Shown: positions 16,518 through 25,117, counted from the first letter of the stretch. The stretch: DNA of 25,747 nt from an uncultured Eubacteriales bacterium (GCA_934444485.1 CAKSCN010000014.1:1-25747); one strand, 5' to 3'. The notes: generated by a model from the letters alone, not told the origin. Numbers and translations are program-made.

Positions 16518-17714
16518 TCACCTCAGTTCGGACATATTGCCCGTGATAAGGTCTATCTCGTAATACTTATCGTAGCTGAACGTGACGGTCTTCGTCTCTT
16601 CGTCTATTTTTACAAAGTCAAAGGTCTTGGTGCCGTAAAGGCTTACCGACTCGAAAAAGTCGGCGTAATTCGTCACGTTGCCGTAGTTGTCGATACGGAG
16701 AAGAAGCATATTCGGTCCGTGCGGAGTGCCTTGCGAAAGTGCGAGGAAAGTACACTCGTCGAAATCCGCTCTTGCACGAACGACGGCATAAAATCCCTCT
16801 TCCGAGGTGTAATACCTGACAAGCGCTTCTCTCGGAGGCTTATACGGTTCGAGCTTATCCGCTATATCGCAGAGCAATTCGTAGTCGAGATACCGACTGT
16901 AGCCGCTTTGAATCTCAAGTCTCGGTACTGTCGCTCCCTCATCAAGGTACTTCTCAACGTGCGAAGACGGGATTTTTACATAACCTATAGTATATACCGC
17001 ACCGCCGACGGCGACCGTACACGGTGAGTACTCGGGAAGTGCCGAATAGTAAGCGGCGTATTCTTCGGAGAAATAATCAATCGGTTTATACTCGTCGGTG
17101 TAGCGTCTGAAAAATGCGTATTCGTCCGACGACAGCGAGAGAAAATCATAATTCTTCTCACTCAAAATTCTGTTGAATTCGTACTCCTTTGCAATGTCGG
17201 TCAAAAGAAAATCGAGCGACACACGCCTTTCATCGGGATTCCATTTGCATACCGCTCCGTACCTTGAATAAGGCGTACCGTAAAGTGCAGCGTTTCCGAT
17301 ATCCTCAACTGCCGCCGCCATTCTTCCGCCGAGGGAAAATACCTTTATCTCATAGCCGTTGAGGTAGGTTTTGATGTCGCTCTCGTATATGTTTCCCACG
17401 GAGGCGCCGACGACGTCGTACTTTTTGAAGTTTTGCGCTTCGGAGTTCACATGGATATTATAAAAATCGACGATGAGCGTTCTTATGCTGTCCTCATAGC
17501 TGACGGAGGCGCCGAGCTTTGCGAGATCTTCAAGCACGATTGCGGTTTTGCCGCCGATGTTGTACGATTCGACCTCATATCCGTTGACGGTCGCCGTGAT
17601 ATCTGTTGAGTAGATATTTCCGACAATGTCGCCGTTCTTTGCCGATACACCTGAGATGCAAGCGGCTGCGACTATTCCCAATGCGGCGGTCGTGACCAAA
17701 CCTTTTAACTTCAT
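16518..17714 (-). CDS. Secreted protein with duplicated copper-amine-oxidase-N-like domain
   Basis: A 398-residue exported protein of unknown function. Residues 1-25 form a signal peptide ending near VSA. Two related segments follow at about 31-84 and 106-169. Both begin VGNIY, contain (V/L)NGYE and (I/L)GG(K/R), and end in (I/L)xVDF or VSLDF, like the short domain often compared with the N-terminal domain of copper amine oxidases. No oxidase catalytic domain is present. The C-terminal 220 residues are rich in Tyr, Asp and Glu and match nothing I recognise. It starts 28 bases after the LURP-one gene, with GAAAGGA upstream, and ends at a good terminator, so the two probably form one transcript. 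A role at the envelope is an inference. Confidence 0.75.
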   Translation of the reverse strand: MKLKGLVTTAALGIVAAACISGVSAKNGDIVGNIYSTDITATVNGYEVESYNIGGKTAIVLEDLAKLGASVSYEDSIRTLIVDFYNIHVNSEAQNFKKYDVVGASVGNIYESDIKTYLNGYEIKVFSLGGRMAAAVEDIGNAALYGTPYSRYGAVCKWNPDERRVSLDFLLTDIAKEYEFNRILSEKNYDFLSLSSDEYAFFRRYTDEYKPIDYFSEEYAAYYSALPEYSPCTVAVGGAVYTIGYVKIPSSHVEKYLDEGATVPRLEIQSGYSRYLDYELLCDIADKLEPYKPPREALVRYYTSEEGFYAVVRARADFDECTFLALSQGTPHGPNMLLLRIDNYGNVTNYADFFESVSLYGTKTFDFVKIDEETKTVTFSYDKYYEIDLITGNMSELR

Positions 17715-17742
17715 AACTCATCGTCCTTTCATGTAAAATGTA

Positions 17743-18219
17743 TCATTTGTTTCTCGTGCACTTTTCTGCGTCTATCGCAAGAACAAGCATAAGTACGGCA
17801 AGTGCGTCGCTTTCTTTCACGACGTCTATCGCATATGTATCTGAAAATCTGAAAAGCTCCTTTGAGACGGTTGCAACAAGGTTTCCGACGGAATCGACGA
17901 CACGGTAGTCCCATCCCCAGAAGTCGCCATCGACCTGCCAGCCGTTAAAGTCAATCGTAAATCTATGCGTGAAAAACGAAAACTCCTTGCAAATACAGCC
18001 GACGTAGTTTCCGCCGATGTACAGGTCGAATTTCGGGAGAAAGGTGAACACTCTCTCCTTCACGACTCCGAGTTCTCTGCCGTAGCTTTCGTCTTCAATC
18101 ACGAATTTGTGTCCCCACGAAAGCTTTCCTCTCACCGAATATGCGACGTCGCCGCCCTCGTAATATATGTCGTAGCTGTCGAACCACGAAAAAATGCGCT
18201 GTTTAAACAATAATTTCAT
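17743..18219 (-). CDS. LURP-one-related (tubby-like, YxjI-type) protein
   Basis: A 158-residue protein resembling the LOR/LURP-one family, a 12-stranded barrel around a central helix related to tubby proteins and scramblases. Family-like features are an N-terminal Y-x-I-Y...G...YSVRGK pattern (17-32), the central RELGVVKERVFTFLPKFDLYIGG stretch in two parts (48-70), WQVDGDFWGWDY (94-105), and a hydrophobic C-terminal helix ending AIDAEK. No signal peptide is evident. ATG 18219 has a very strong GGGGAGGT site at five bases. The biochemical role of bacterial members is not established, and membrane-lipid contact is speculation. It is the first gene of a pair with the secreted protein downstream. 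Confidence 0.85.
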   Translation of the reverse strand: MKLLFKQRIFSWFDSYDIYYEGGDVAYSVRGKLSWGHKFVIEDESYGRELGVVKERVFTFLPKFDLYIGGNYVGCICKEFSFFTHRFTIDFNGWQVDGDFWGWDYRVVDSVGNLVATVSKELFRFSDTYAIDVVKESDALAVLMLVLAIDAEKCTRNK

Positions 18220-18242
18220 GTTTACCTCCCCTTTTCGGTTTC

Positions 18243-18251
18243 AGTGTAGCA
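18243..18251 (-). promoter_or_regulatory. Extended -10 candidate for the LURP-one gene
   Basis: On the minus strand TGCTACACT (18251-18243) matches an extended -10 element, about 24 bases before the start codon at 18219. No -35 box is recognisable at the right distance. Transcription would begin only a few bases before the ribosome site. Confidence 0.28.
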
Positions 18252-18282
18252 TAGAATAATGACGGCACGGTGGCGTAATTCT

Positions 18283-18334
18283 GAAAAAAGTATAAAAATA
18301 TACCGTGCCGGGAAATATTGCTCCGTCGGCACGG
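18283..18334 (-). terminator. Rho-independent terminator of ackA
   Basis: On the minus strand CCGTGCCG (18334-18327) and CGGCACGG (18310-18303) form a perfect eight-base stem with a 16-base loop. A TATATTTTTATACTTTTTT tract follows, down to 18283. It begins 15 bases after the ackA stop. A third arm CCGTGCCG lies at 18270-18263 and could pair with the second arm instead. Confidence 0.85.
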
Positions 18335-18348
18335 CACTTTCTTTTGAA

Positions 18349-19545
18349 TTACTTGCAGAGTTCGTATGTATCTCTTGCTATCATAAGCTCTTCGTTGGTC
18401 GGGATAACAAGCATCTTGACCTTTGCGTCGGGAGCGGAGATGTCGTTCTCGTCGGAGGTTCTCTTTGCCTTTGCATTAAGCTCCTCGTCGATCTTCACGC
18501 CCATGAATGCGAGCTTCTCGGCAACTCTCGAACGGTACTGAGGATTGTTCTCACCGATACCGCCGGTGAAGATAACCGCATCAAGACCGCCCATAGCTGC
18601 GGCGAAACCGCCGATGTACTTTGTGAGCTGGTGACAGAGCATGGACTCGATGAGCTGCGCTCTCTTATCTCCTGCCTTTGCAGCCTCTTCGATATCTCTG
18701 TTGTCGCTCGTCTTCTGGGAAACACCGAGAATACCGGACTTCTTATTCATTATGGTGTCAATTTCAGCCGGTGTGAGGTTCTCCTTCTGCATGAGAAGAG
18801 GAATAATTGCCGGATCAATGGAACCGCAGCGTGTACCCATCATGATACCCTCAAGAGGCGTAAGACCCATGGTAGTATCGAAGCACTTGCCGTTCATGAT
18901 TGCGGAAATGGAAGAACCGTTTCCGAGGTGGCAGGTGACAATCTTCGTATCGGTTCTGCCGAGCATAGCTGCTGCTCTGAGGCTTACGTATCTGTGGGAC
19001 GTGCCGTGGAAGCCGTAGCGGCGGATCTTGTACTTTTCGTAGTACTCGTAAGGAAGCGCATAGAGGTATGCGTAGTCGGGCATGGTCTGGTGGAAGCCGG
19101 TGTCGAATACGGCAACCTGCGGAACGCCCGGCATAAGGGACTCGCACGCTCTGATACCGGTGAGGTTGTGGGGGTTATGGAGCGGTCCGAGTTCGATGCA
19201 CTCCGTTATCGCTTCGATAACCTTATCGTCAACGATAACCGAACCCGAGAACTTCTCGCCGCCGTGGAGAACTCTGTGTCCTACTGCGGAGATTTCGGAA
19301 AGGCTCTTGATAACGCCGTGTTCCTTTGATACGAGAGTATCGAGAACGAGCTTTACAGCCTCTGCGTGGTTTGCCATCTGAATGTCAATTTTGTAGTCGT
19401 CTCTGCCGGGAACCTTGTGCTTGAAGTTGCCGCCGGCAATACCTATTCTGTCGCACTGACCCTTTGCGAGAACGCTGTCATCGGACATATCGAAAAGCTG
19501 ATACTTTATCGATGAGCTTCCGGCATTGATTACGAGAATTTTCAT
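18349..19545 (-). CDS. ackA: Acetate kinase
   Basis: A 398-residue enzyme interconverting acetyl phosphate plus ADP and acetate plus ATP, the ATP-yielding step of acetate fermentation. ASKHA-fold motifs are clear: NAGSSSIKY near the N-terminus, GFHGTSHRYV, HLGNGSS, TPLEGIMMGTRCGSIDP, FTGGIGENNP and the C-terminal VIPTNEELMIARDT. Length fits the family. An in-frame GTG nine bases upstream is possible, but ATG 19545 gives the standard MKILVINAG start and has AGGTG and AAAGGA nearby. It has its own sigma-A promoter and terminator. The usual partner pta (phosphotransacetylase) is not adjacent. Confidence 0.97.
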   Translation of the reverse strand: MKILVINAGSSSIKYQLFDMSDDSVLAKGQCDRIGIAGGNFKHKVPGRDDYKIDIQMANHAEAVKLVLDTLVSKEHGVIKSLSEISAVGHRVLHGGEKFSGSVIVDDKVIEAITECIELGPLHNPHNLTGIRACESLMPGVPQVAVFDTGFHQTMPDYAYLYALPYEYYEKYKIRRYGFHGTSHRYVSLRAAAMLGRTDTKIVTCHLGNGSSISAIMNGKCFDTTMGLTPLEGIMMGTRCGSIDPAIIPLLMQKENLTPAEIDTIMNKKSGILGVSQKTSDNRDIEEAAKAGDKRAQLIESMLCHQLTKYIGGFAAAMGGLDAVIFTGGIGENNPQYRSRVAEKLAFMGVKIDEELNAKAKRTSDENDISAPDAKVKMLVIPTNEELMIARDTYELCK

Positions 19546-19572
19546 TTGATACACCTATCCTTTATATTATTG

Positions 19573-19584
19573 TTTGCATGCAAA
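19573..19584. promoter_or_regulatory. 12-bp palindrome in the ackA 5' leader
   Basis: TTTGCATGCAAA is a perfect palindrome lying just downstream of the expected ackA transcription start (about 19590 on the minus strand). A site overlapping positions about +6 to +18 is a typical place for a repressor operator. No regulator is identified, and chance occurrence in AT-rich DNA is possible. Confidence 0.35.
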
Positions 19585-19597
19585 TTTACAACAAGTA

Positions 19598-19626
19598 ATT
19601 ATACACCCAAATTCTTTTTTTTTCAA
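19598..19626 (-). promoter_or_regulatory. Sigma-A promoter of ackA
   Basis: On the minus strand TTGAAA (19626-19621), a 17-base spacer and a perfect TATAAT (19603-19598). The expected start is near 19590, giving a leader of about 45 bases before the ATG. The spacer contains an A-rich tract next to the -35. Confidence 0.85.
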
Positions 19627-19700
19627 GTGTATTCCCTTATTTTTTTAAACTTGTTTACATTTGGTGCATTTTCTCGCATATTATGCTGTTATGCGCAAAA

Positions 19701-19731
19701 CAGAGGCATAACGTCAAACGAAATGCCTCTG
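19701..19731 (-). terminator. Terminator of the dockerin/LVIVD gene
   Basis: CAGAGGCAT (19701-19709) and ATGCCTCTG (19723-19731) form a perfect nine-base stem with a 13-base loop, 23 bases beyond the stop. On the minus strand it is followed by TTTTGCGC, a short T tract, so termination may be partial. A second small hairpin, CGCATA/TATGCG, lies just downstream at 19675-19695. Confidence 0.7.
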
Positions 19732-19754
19732 TCTGTATTTGGCAAAACAGGTAT

Positions 19755-22700
19755 TTATCCGCCTATCAGATTCTTGAAAAACTGCGACAAATCTGAAAGC
19801 GTCACCGTTCCGTCACGGTTTGTATCCATCTGTGCGTAGGTCTTACGGCGTGAGATATTCTTTAAGAAGCACGTCAGGTCTGCCGCATTGACGACCTTAT
19901 CTCCGTTGATATCTCCGATAACGGCGTTCGGATCATCAATTATCGAGAAGCGAATAATTCCTGCATTTCCTGCCGGGATATAGATATACTTATCCGTGAC
20001 AAGAGCAAGATCCGGGTTGCTGTTTACCTTGATATAGCTCAGCAGAACGGCGTTCTCGATGTCTGTCACGTCTACTGCGAAAAATTCACCGCTCGTTCTG
20101 TTGCTTGCACAGAGGATACTTCCCTCAATTACCGTCTTGCCGGAAACATACAGCGTGTTTCCGTTTTCGTCCTTAGGCGGTTTATTGCCGCTTTTGTCTT
20201 TAACGACATATTTTGTAAGCGTATTAAGATTACTCAAGGTTTCATCGAGCGGATCAAAGACCATATGGGAACCCCGCAAATTTGCGATGACCTTATCACC
20301 GTAAGGAGCAATACCGTTCGACATCGGAGATGCACCGGTGATCTTTCTGCTCGCAACAAATGCGTGCGGAATCGCTCCGTTTTCGTCCTCGAGCATATCG
20401 ATTACCTTCATAACGCCTGTATGCCACATAATTACGGCATATCTTCCGTCAACCAAACCGCTTGAGAACTGACGGTAATACAGAAGTCCCGTTGAACCGG
20501 AGTTGAACACGGTCTGACCGCTGTTGGCAGTTTCACCCGGAATGTCATCATATACAATACCTACAGGATTATCGAGATCTCTGAAATCTATCACTTCGGC
20601 ATACTGTCCGCCGAGATGTACGAGAACATAATTTCCGTCTGTTGAAAGCAGCAGCTGCTTTGCCGGCTGGACGAAGGTTGAGTAATTTAAGAGCGACTTC
20701 TTGTTGGAAAGCCTCGTAAGAGTAACCTTATCTTCCCCGATACTGTAGATTGAAGTGCCGTTTCTGCCCTCAGCGGCATACAGTCTGTTTCCGAAGACCT
20801 TTACGTCTCCGACAATACCGCCGACATCGTAGTTCTTCAGAAGATTGAGATCCTCATCGTATATTCTTATTCCGCCAAAGCCGCAGGCGGCATATATTAT
20901 ACCGTCCTTTTCAGCTGCGGCATATGCCTGACCGCCGCACATTGTGTGTTCGTAGTTTGTAAGTGTATCGGCAAGAAAGTCGAAGTCATAAAACTCGCCA
21001 GCCTCGGTAAGAGTACCGCTCGGCTCCCTCTCCGCTGTTTTGAATACAAAGCTCTCTGCGCCGTACTCGGATGCATCGAATATGTGAAGGTCGGTTCCCG
21101 TTGCGGCAATATACATATATCCGTCGGTTACGGCAAAGCCTCCGATGGGAGATTTCAAAAAGCTGCTTGTGTCGTATGGAAAATGAAAATCCGATGTGAC
21201 GGTTTCAATTCCGTGATGACCTTTATACTGATTATATCTTGCCGTTCCGCTCGGAATCACTACGGAAATATGTGAAAGCCGTATGGGACTTTCGGGATTG
21301 GTAACATCGTAAACGAATATACCGTTGAAGGTATTGCTCAAATATGCGTATTTCGTTCCGTTCCTTTCCGAAAGCTCCACCGTCCAATAGTCATCTCCGA
21401 GCTTATAGAACGTTCCGTCTATTCTCACTGTCGAAAGATATGTGTAACTGCCGTTCTTTATGTCCGAAACATCGAAAATATCCATGCCGTTTCCATAGCC
21501 CCAGCTGAGAGCTCCCTTGGGAGAGGTTGAGCTGTAACCGGGCGAATGATGTCCGGTTGCGGCATAGAGGATACCGTCCTTTATCTTTATGCCGTCGCCC
21601 TGTCCGGTAAGGGGAATGTTGACGATATTTCTCGGATTTGCGGGATTTGAAACGTCAAAGACCTGTACCTCTCTGTTTGCCCAGCAGCCTGCGTAAAGAA
21701 GTCCGTCGATTATCTCGCACGACTGTGCCTCACCGGAGTATATGACCGAGACATGGCGCGGTTTGTTTATATCCGAGATATCAATGATTTCGGTTCCGAA
21801 GGTACGGCAGGAAACAAAGGCATACTTTTCGGTCACGGCAAGACCCGTCGCCATTTCTATTGTATCATATGCCGCAGCTATGACGGGTTTTTCCTTATCG
21901 GTCACATCAATAATGTACATACCGCAATCACGGGCGGTGATTATCACAGCCTCCTTATCCGGCACAAGCCTTATCTGCCGAACCGTGCCGAGATTTTCTA
22001 TGCCGGACTTCCAAACGGGAGCGGAGGGATCTTCCTTTATGGAAAGAATATCAAATGCACCCCCGTTTATGACGTAGAGATACTCACCGTCCGTATCCAC
22101 ATCGGTGGCACGGCCGATTTTTGACGCATCGCCGAAGCCGGTTGCGGAATCGTCAAGATCTATTTTCTTCCAGCCTTCCTCGGGGCAGAGAAATTGCCCG
22201 TGCTCAAGAGCGGCGATCGTTGTACTTTTTCCGTAATATGTGAGAGAAAGACCCGATACAAGTATATCTCCTCTTCTGTCCGCAATATCAAAACGCACTC
22301 CTCCGACATTCGATGTACAGCTGTACGGCACGCTGAATTTTGTCCACTGTGTGGGAACATAATATGTAAATGTCGTGTCACCTGCCACAGCACCGTTGTT
22401 ATCTGAAAGAGAAATCTCAACCGGCATAACTCCGGTCAATGCCTTTGCGTAAAATTCAAGGTGTACGACATTTCCGCTTGTCTCTGCCATGCCCATACCG
22501 TCGAGCTTTGTGAAGGCCGCAAAGGAAGAAACATCGGAGGTTCTCGATATTTTCAATGCCGAGGTATACTCAAAGCCGTCAAATGCGATGCTTTCGGTTC
22601 CGACAGAACCTGTTGCATCGGACTCCGATACCGCCTTTGTGTTCTCAATAAAATTCTCGGGAGTTATCACTTTCTCCCCCTCCGTCGGAATATAGGTCTT

Positions 22701-23378
22701 TTCACCGGCAGGCACTATTCTCGCCGAACCTGTCGGAAGGTCGGAAAGCTGTACGTTTGTGCCGTAGTTTATTATTTCAAGATCAGCGATATACACCGTC
22801 TGAAGCTGCTCGCCGAATCTCATAATAAACTGATTCGGTACGTTTACAGCTTTTGCCGGAAGATAATAATACGTCCACTCTGCGGCGAGCGGATATCCGC
22901 TCCATTTGGTAAGAGTATCCGTATTAGTGTCGGAATCAAAGAATCGGTAACCTATTTTTCCCGGTCCTCCGACTGTCTTTGCTGCAAATTTCAGCATTAT
23001 TATGTCATCAGCCTCTATATTTGTAACACTGTTTTTGAGTAAATACTTTATTGCGAGTGCATTGGCATTGACAACCCCGCTTGTATTTTGGGAAAGTGCC
23101 GTGATATCGAATTTCAGCGCCTTATCAAACGGCGCTTCATCGTCTGACGGCACATCGACCGCCTCAACTGTCATTGCCGCATCGCCCGAAATTACATTGT
23201 ACAACGCACTTAACTCCTCGCCGCTTCGCATAACAAATGTTTCTGCCGAGAGAGCAATGCTCTTAACCTTACCGTCAAGCTCTTCCGGAACTCCGTCCGC
23301 CGCCGAAAACAACGTACCTGAGATAATTCCGAACATCAATGCTATGCTAAGCAGCTCAATCAGAACGTTCTTTTTCAA
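19755..23378 (-). CDS. Secreted LVIVD-repeat beta-propeller protein with CBM-like domains and a C-terminal dockerin
   Basis: A 1207-residue exported protein. A signal peptide covers about 1-27. Two beta-sandwich modules at about 60-205 and 245-385 contain patterns like LKFAAKTV and LEFYAKAL with a closing aromatic strand, as in carbohydrate-binding modules of the CBM4/9 type. Residues about 405-1145 hold repeated LVIVD-type blades such as IIDISDINKPRHVSVIYSGE, VFDVSNPANPRNIVNI and VYDVTNPESPIRL, which should form one or two beta-propellers. A type I dockerin ends the protein (about 1155-1205), with calcium loops GDINGDKVVNAADL and DTNRDGTVTLSDL. No glycosidase catalytic motif is seen. The start is TTG with GGAAAGGA nine bases upstream; a nearby ATG is out of frame. 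Likely role: a non-catalytic component of a cohesin-dockerin surface complex. Confidence 0.85.
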   Translation of the reverse strand: MKKNVLIELLSIALMFGIISGTLFSAADGVPEELDGKVKSIALSAETFVMRSGEELSALYNVISGDAAMTVEAVDVPSDDEAPFDKALKFDITALSQNTSGVVNANALAIKYLLKNSVTNIEADDIIMLKFAAKTVGGPGKIGYRFFDSDTNTDTLTKWSGYPLAAEWTYYYLPAKAVNVPNQFIMRFGEQLQTVYIADLEIINYGTNVQLSDLPTGSARIVPAGEKTYIPTEGEKVITPENFIENTKAVSESDATGSVGTESIAFDGFEYTSALKISRTSDVSSFAAFTKLDGMGMAETSGNVVHLEFYAKALTGVMPVEISLSDNNGAVAGDTTFTYYVPTQWTKFSVPYSCTSNVGGVRFDIADRRGDILVSGLSLTYYGKSTTIAALEHGQFLCPEEGWKKIDLDDSATGFGDASKIGRATDVDTDGEYLYVINGGAFDILSIKEDPSAPVWKSGIENLGTVRQIRLVPDKEAVIITARDCGMYIIDVTDKEKPVIAAAYDTIEMATGLAVTEKYAFVSCRTFGTEIIDISDINKPRHVSVIYSGEAQSCEIIDGLLYAGCWANREVQVFDVSNPANPRNIVNIPLTGQGDGIKIKDGILYAATGHHSPGYSSTSPKGALSWGYGNGMDIFDVSDIKNGSYTYLSTVRIDGTFYKLGDDYWTVELSERNGTKYAYLSNTFNGIFVYDVTNPESPIRLSHISVVIPSGTARYNQYKGHHGIETVTSDFHFPYDTSSFLKSPIGGFAVTDGYMYIAATGTDLHIFDASEYGAESFVFKTAEREPSGTLTEAGEFYDFDFLADTLTNYEHTMCGGQAYAAAEKDGIIYAACGFGGIRIYDEDLNLLKNYDVGGIVGDVKVFGNRLYAAEGRNGTSIYSIGEDKVTLTRLSNKKSLLNYSTFVQPAKQLLLSTDGNYVLVHLGGQYAEVIDFRDLDNPVGIVYDDIPGETANSGQTVFNSGSTGLLYYRQFSSGLVDGRYAVIMWHTGVMKVIDMLEDENGAIPHAFVASRKITGASPMSNGIAPYGDKVIANLRGSHMVFDPLDETLSNLNTLTKYVVKDKSGNKPPKDENGNTLYVSGKTVIEGSILCASNRTSGEFFAVDVTDIENAVLLSYIKVNSNPDLALVTDKYIYIPAGNAGIIRFSIIDDPNAVIGDINGDKVVNAADLTCFLKNISRRKTYAQMDTNRDGTVTLSDLSQFFKNLIGG

Positions 23379-23461
23379 GGTGTTTCATCCTTTCCGATAC
23401 ATAACATATTAGCCGTAAGCTCATACGGACAGCAAGAGTAAACTCACAGCTTCTTGCGGTA

Positions 23462-23490
23462 ATTGTAACATTTTTTACGCATTAAGTCAA
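23462..23490 (-). promoter_or_regulatory. Sigma-A promoter of the dockerin/LVIVD gene
   Basis: On the minus strand TTGACT (23490-23485), 17 bases, TACAAT (23467-23462): one mismatch to consensus in each box. The leader to the TTG start is about 75 bases and contains a small hairpin with CCGTA/TACGG arms around 23413-23428. Confidence 0.85.
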
Positions 23491-23495
23491 TGCGT
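23477..23495. promoter_or_regulatory. Inverted repeat over the -35 box, operator candidate
   Basis: ACGCATT (23477-23483) and AATGCGT (23489-23495) form a perfect 7-bp inverted repeat with a 5-base spacer, covering the -35 hexamer of the dockerin/LVIVD gene. The geometry suits binding of a dimeric repressor of the LacI or GntR kind. No regulator gene is in the window. Confidence 0.45.
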
Positions 23496-23542
23496 TTTAG
23501 GTCATTTTTACTTTAGATTTCAGTCAAAGGGTCATCACAAGC

Positions 23543-23590
23543 AAAAAAACGGGCAGAGACAACGGTTTAAACGCAACTGTCATCTCTGCC
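23543..23590 (-). terminator. Rho-independent terminator of the solute-binding protein gene
   Basis: On the minus strand GGCAGAGA (23590-23583) pairs with TCTCTGCC (23559-23552) in a perfect eight-base stem with a long, partly self-complementary loop containing GTTTAAAC. It is followed by CG and seven T residues. It lies about 50 bases beyond the stop at 23642. Confidence 0.85.
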
Positions 23591-23641
23591 TTTATCTATC
23601 GCAAGCGTAAGGTGGTGTCGTCCTCCGCTTCCGAAGCAAAA

Positions 23642-25117
23642 TTATTTGTAGACCTTTATAAGGGTTGCAAGCTTTTCCTCGAAGGTGGACTTGTTCGCCA
23701 TCCAATAAGAAGCGAGGGTATTCTGACCGCTCATTACAAAGCTTGTCGGACTGAAGCCGATTGCCTGATCCATAAACTTTGCGGAGTTTTTGATTATCGG
23801 AATCATCTGCTCCGACTCCATATCACGGGTTGACTTTATCGTGAGGACGATATCGTAGTAGGTGGGAAGAACAATCTCGCTTCCGTAATACGCCCAAGTT
23901 TCGAGCGTTGCGCCGACAAGGTCGTAGCGGTCGGGGTCGAGAGTTACGGGGATATACGTAAGGCATCCTATATTCGCACTTCTCGAATAGTAGCTCTCCT
24001 GCTCCTCGTTGAGCTTGGGGTAAGGAACGAATCCGAAGTCGTCCTCCATATCGCTGTAGCCCTGAAGGTGGTGGAAGAAGCCGTCAACGAAGAGAAGATT
24101 TCCGCTCTTGAAAGCGTTTCTGTAAACCGCCGACGACGCACCCTCGTACACCGCTCCGGGGTTGGCGAACACCTCGATCATTGCGTCGATTACGGCGTTC
24201 TGCTGCTGCGAATAAATGTTGAGTACGGGCAGTCCCTTGTCGTCCTTCTTGAGCGTTTCGCCGCCGTAACCGACATAGAGCGCCGGAATCTGCTCGTACT
24301 GCCAGCCGTTGAAGCCGTAGCGGTCGTTGTCAATATCCATCTGACCGTCGCCGTTGAGGTCTTTTGTCGCTTTCTGTATGTACTCGACGAATTTGTCGTG
24401 CGTCCACGTTCCGTCAAACACCATCTGATACGGGTACTCAAGCTCAAGCTCATCCATGAGGTTCTTGTTGAATATAAGGCACTCCGTATTCGTGAAGGTA
24501 TCGATATTGTAGTCGCCGGTCATGGCGAAAATCTTGTTGCCGAACGTAATGTCTCTTATTGCGTTGGAATACCACCACGGCTTTTCGATGTTTATGTACG
24601 GAAGCGTATTCCAGTCAACGAACATTCCCTCGTTTATGAGTCCCGGCATACCGGTGTGCTGAACGTGGAAAAATGCGTCGTAGGTCTTGTCACCGGCAAG
24701 TATGAGAGAGGATATTTTGTTAGTTTCGGTGCTCTGATCGCCGCCGGAGGTTGTGAGCGTGCTTCCGACTATATTGAAATCTATGCCGAGACGGTTCTTT
24801 ACTGCCTCGTTTCTCTCGTAGCATTTATCGAGAAGAAGGTCGTCGCTCGGCTCATCGGCACGAAGAAATCTTGCGCTTGCGCTGTAAGCGACGTACATAT
24901 TGAAGGTTTCGCCGTCAAAGCGAACATCCGCCGGTACTCCGAGAGCGTCCGCATCGTCACTGCCGCCGTTGTTTTCCGTTACCTCTCCGTTTGACGGTTC
25001 CGTGCCGCCGGGTGTCTTGCCGCCATCGTTTTCATTCTTCGCACACGACGCCGCAGAAAGGACAAACGAAGCGCAGATAAGAGCGGAAAGTATTCTTCCG
25101 AAAAGCTTATTGTTCAT
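23642..25117 (-). CDS. ABC transporter extracellular sugar-binding lipoprotein
   Basis: A 491-residue lipoprotein of the family 1 extracellular solute-binding proteins, which deliver oligosaccharides to ABC permeases. The signal peptide ends at AASC with the lipid-modified Cys25 (serine at -1 is less usual), followed by a Gly/Asn/Asp-rich linker to about 60. A calcium-loop-like DLNGDGQMDIDND (253-265) followed by RYGFNGW is typical of this family. An in-frame upstream extension to 25180 is rejected because ATG 25117 begins the lipoprotein signal and is preceded by GAGGAG. No permease or ATPase genes adjoin it; the gene has its own promoter and terminator, so it is probably an orphan binding protein using permeases encoded elsewhere. 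Confidence 0.92.
   Translation of the reverse strand: MNNKLFGRILSALICASFVLSAASCAKNENDGGKTPGGTEPSNGEVTENNGGSDDADALGVPADVRFDGETFNMYVAYSASARFLRADEPSDDLLLDKCYERNEAVKNRLGIDFNIVGSTLTTSGGDQSTETNKISSLILAGDKTYDAFFHVQHTGMPGLINEGMFVDWNTLPYINIEKPWWYSNAIRDITFGNKIFAMTGDYNIDTFTNTECLIFNKNLMDELELEYPYQMVFDGTWTHDKFVEYIQKATKDLNGDGQMDIDNDRYGFNGWQYEQIPALYVGYGGETLKKDDKGLPVLNIYSQQQNAVIDAMIEVFANPGAVYEGASSAVYRNAFKSGNLLFVDGFFHHLQGYSDMEDDFGFVPYPKLNEEQESYYSRSANIGCLTYIPVTLDPDRYDLVGATLETWAYYGSEIVLPTYYDIVLTIKSTRDMESEQMIPIIKNSAKFMDQAIGFSPTSFVMSGQNTLASYWMANKSTFEEKLATLIKVYK

Noticed and set aside
18259..19329. 356-codon open frame on the + strand opposite ackA
   Set aside because: It lies antisense to a clear acetate kinase, has no ribosome site and resembles no family. 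It is a by-product of codon bias.
24068..24994. 308-codon open frame on the + strand opposite the solute-binding protein
   Set aside because: Antisense shadow; the lipoprotein signal and calcium loop on the other strand decide.
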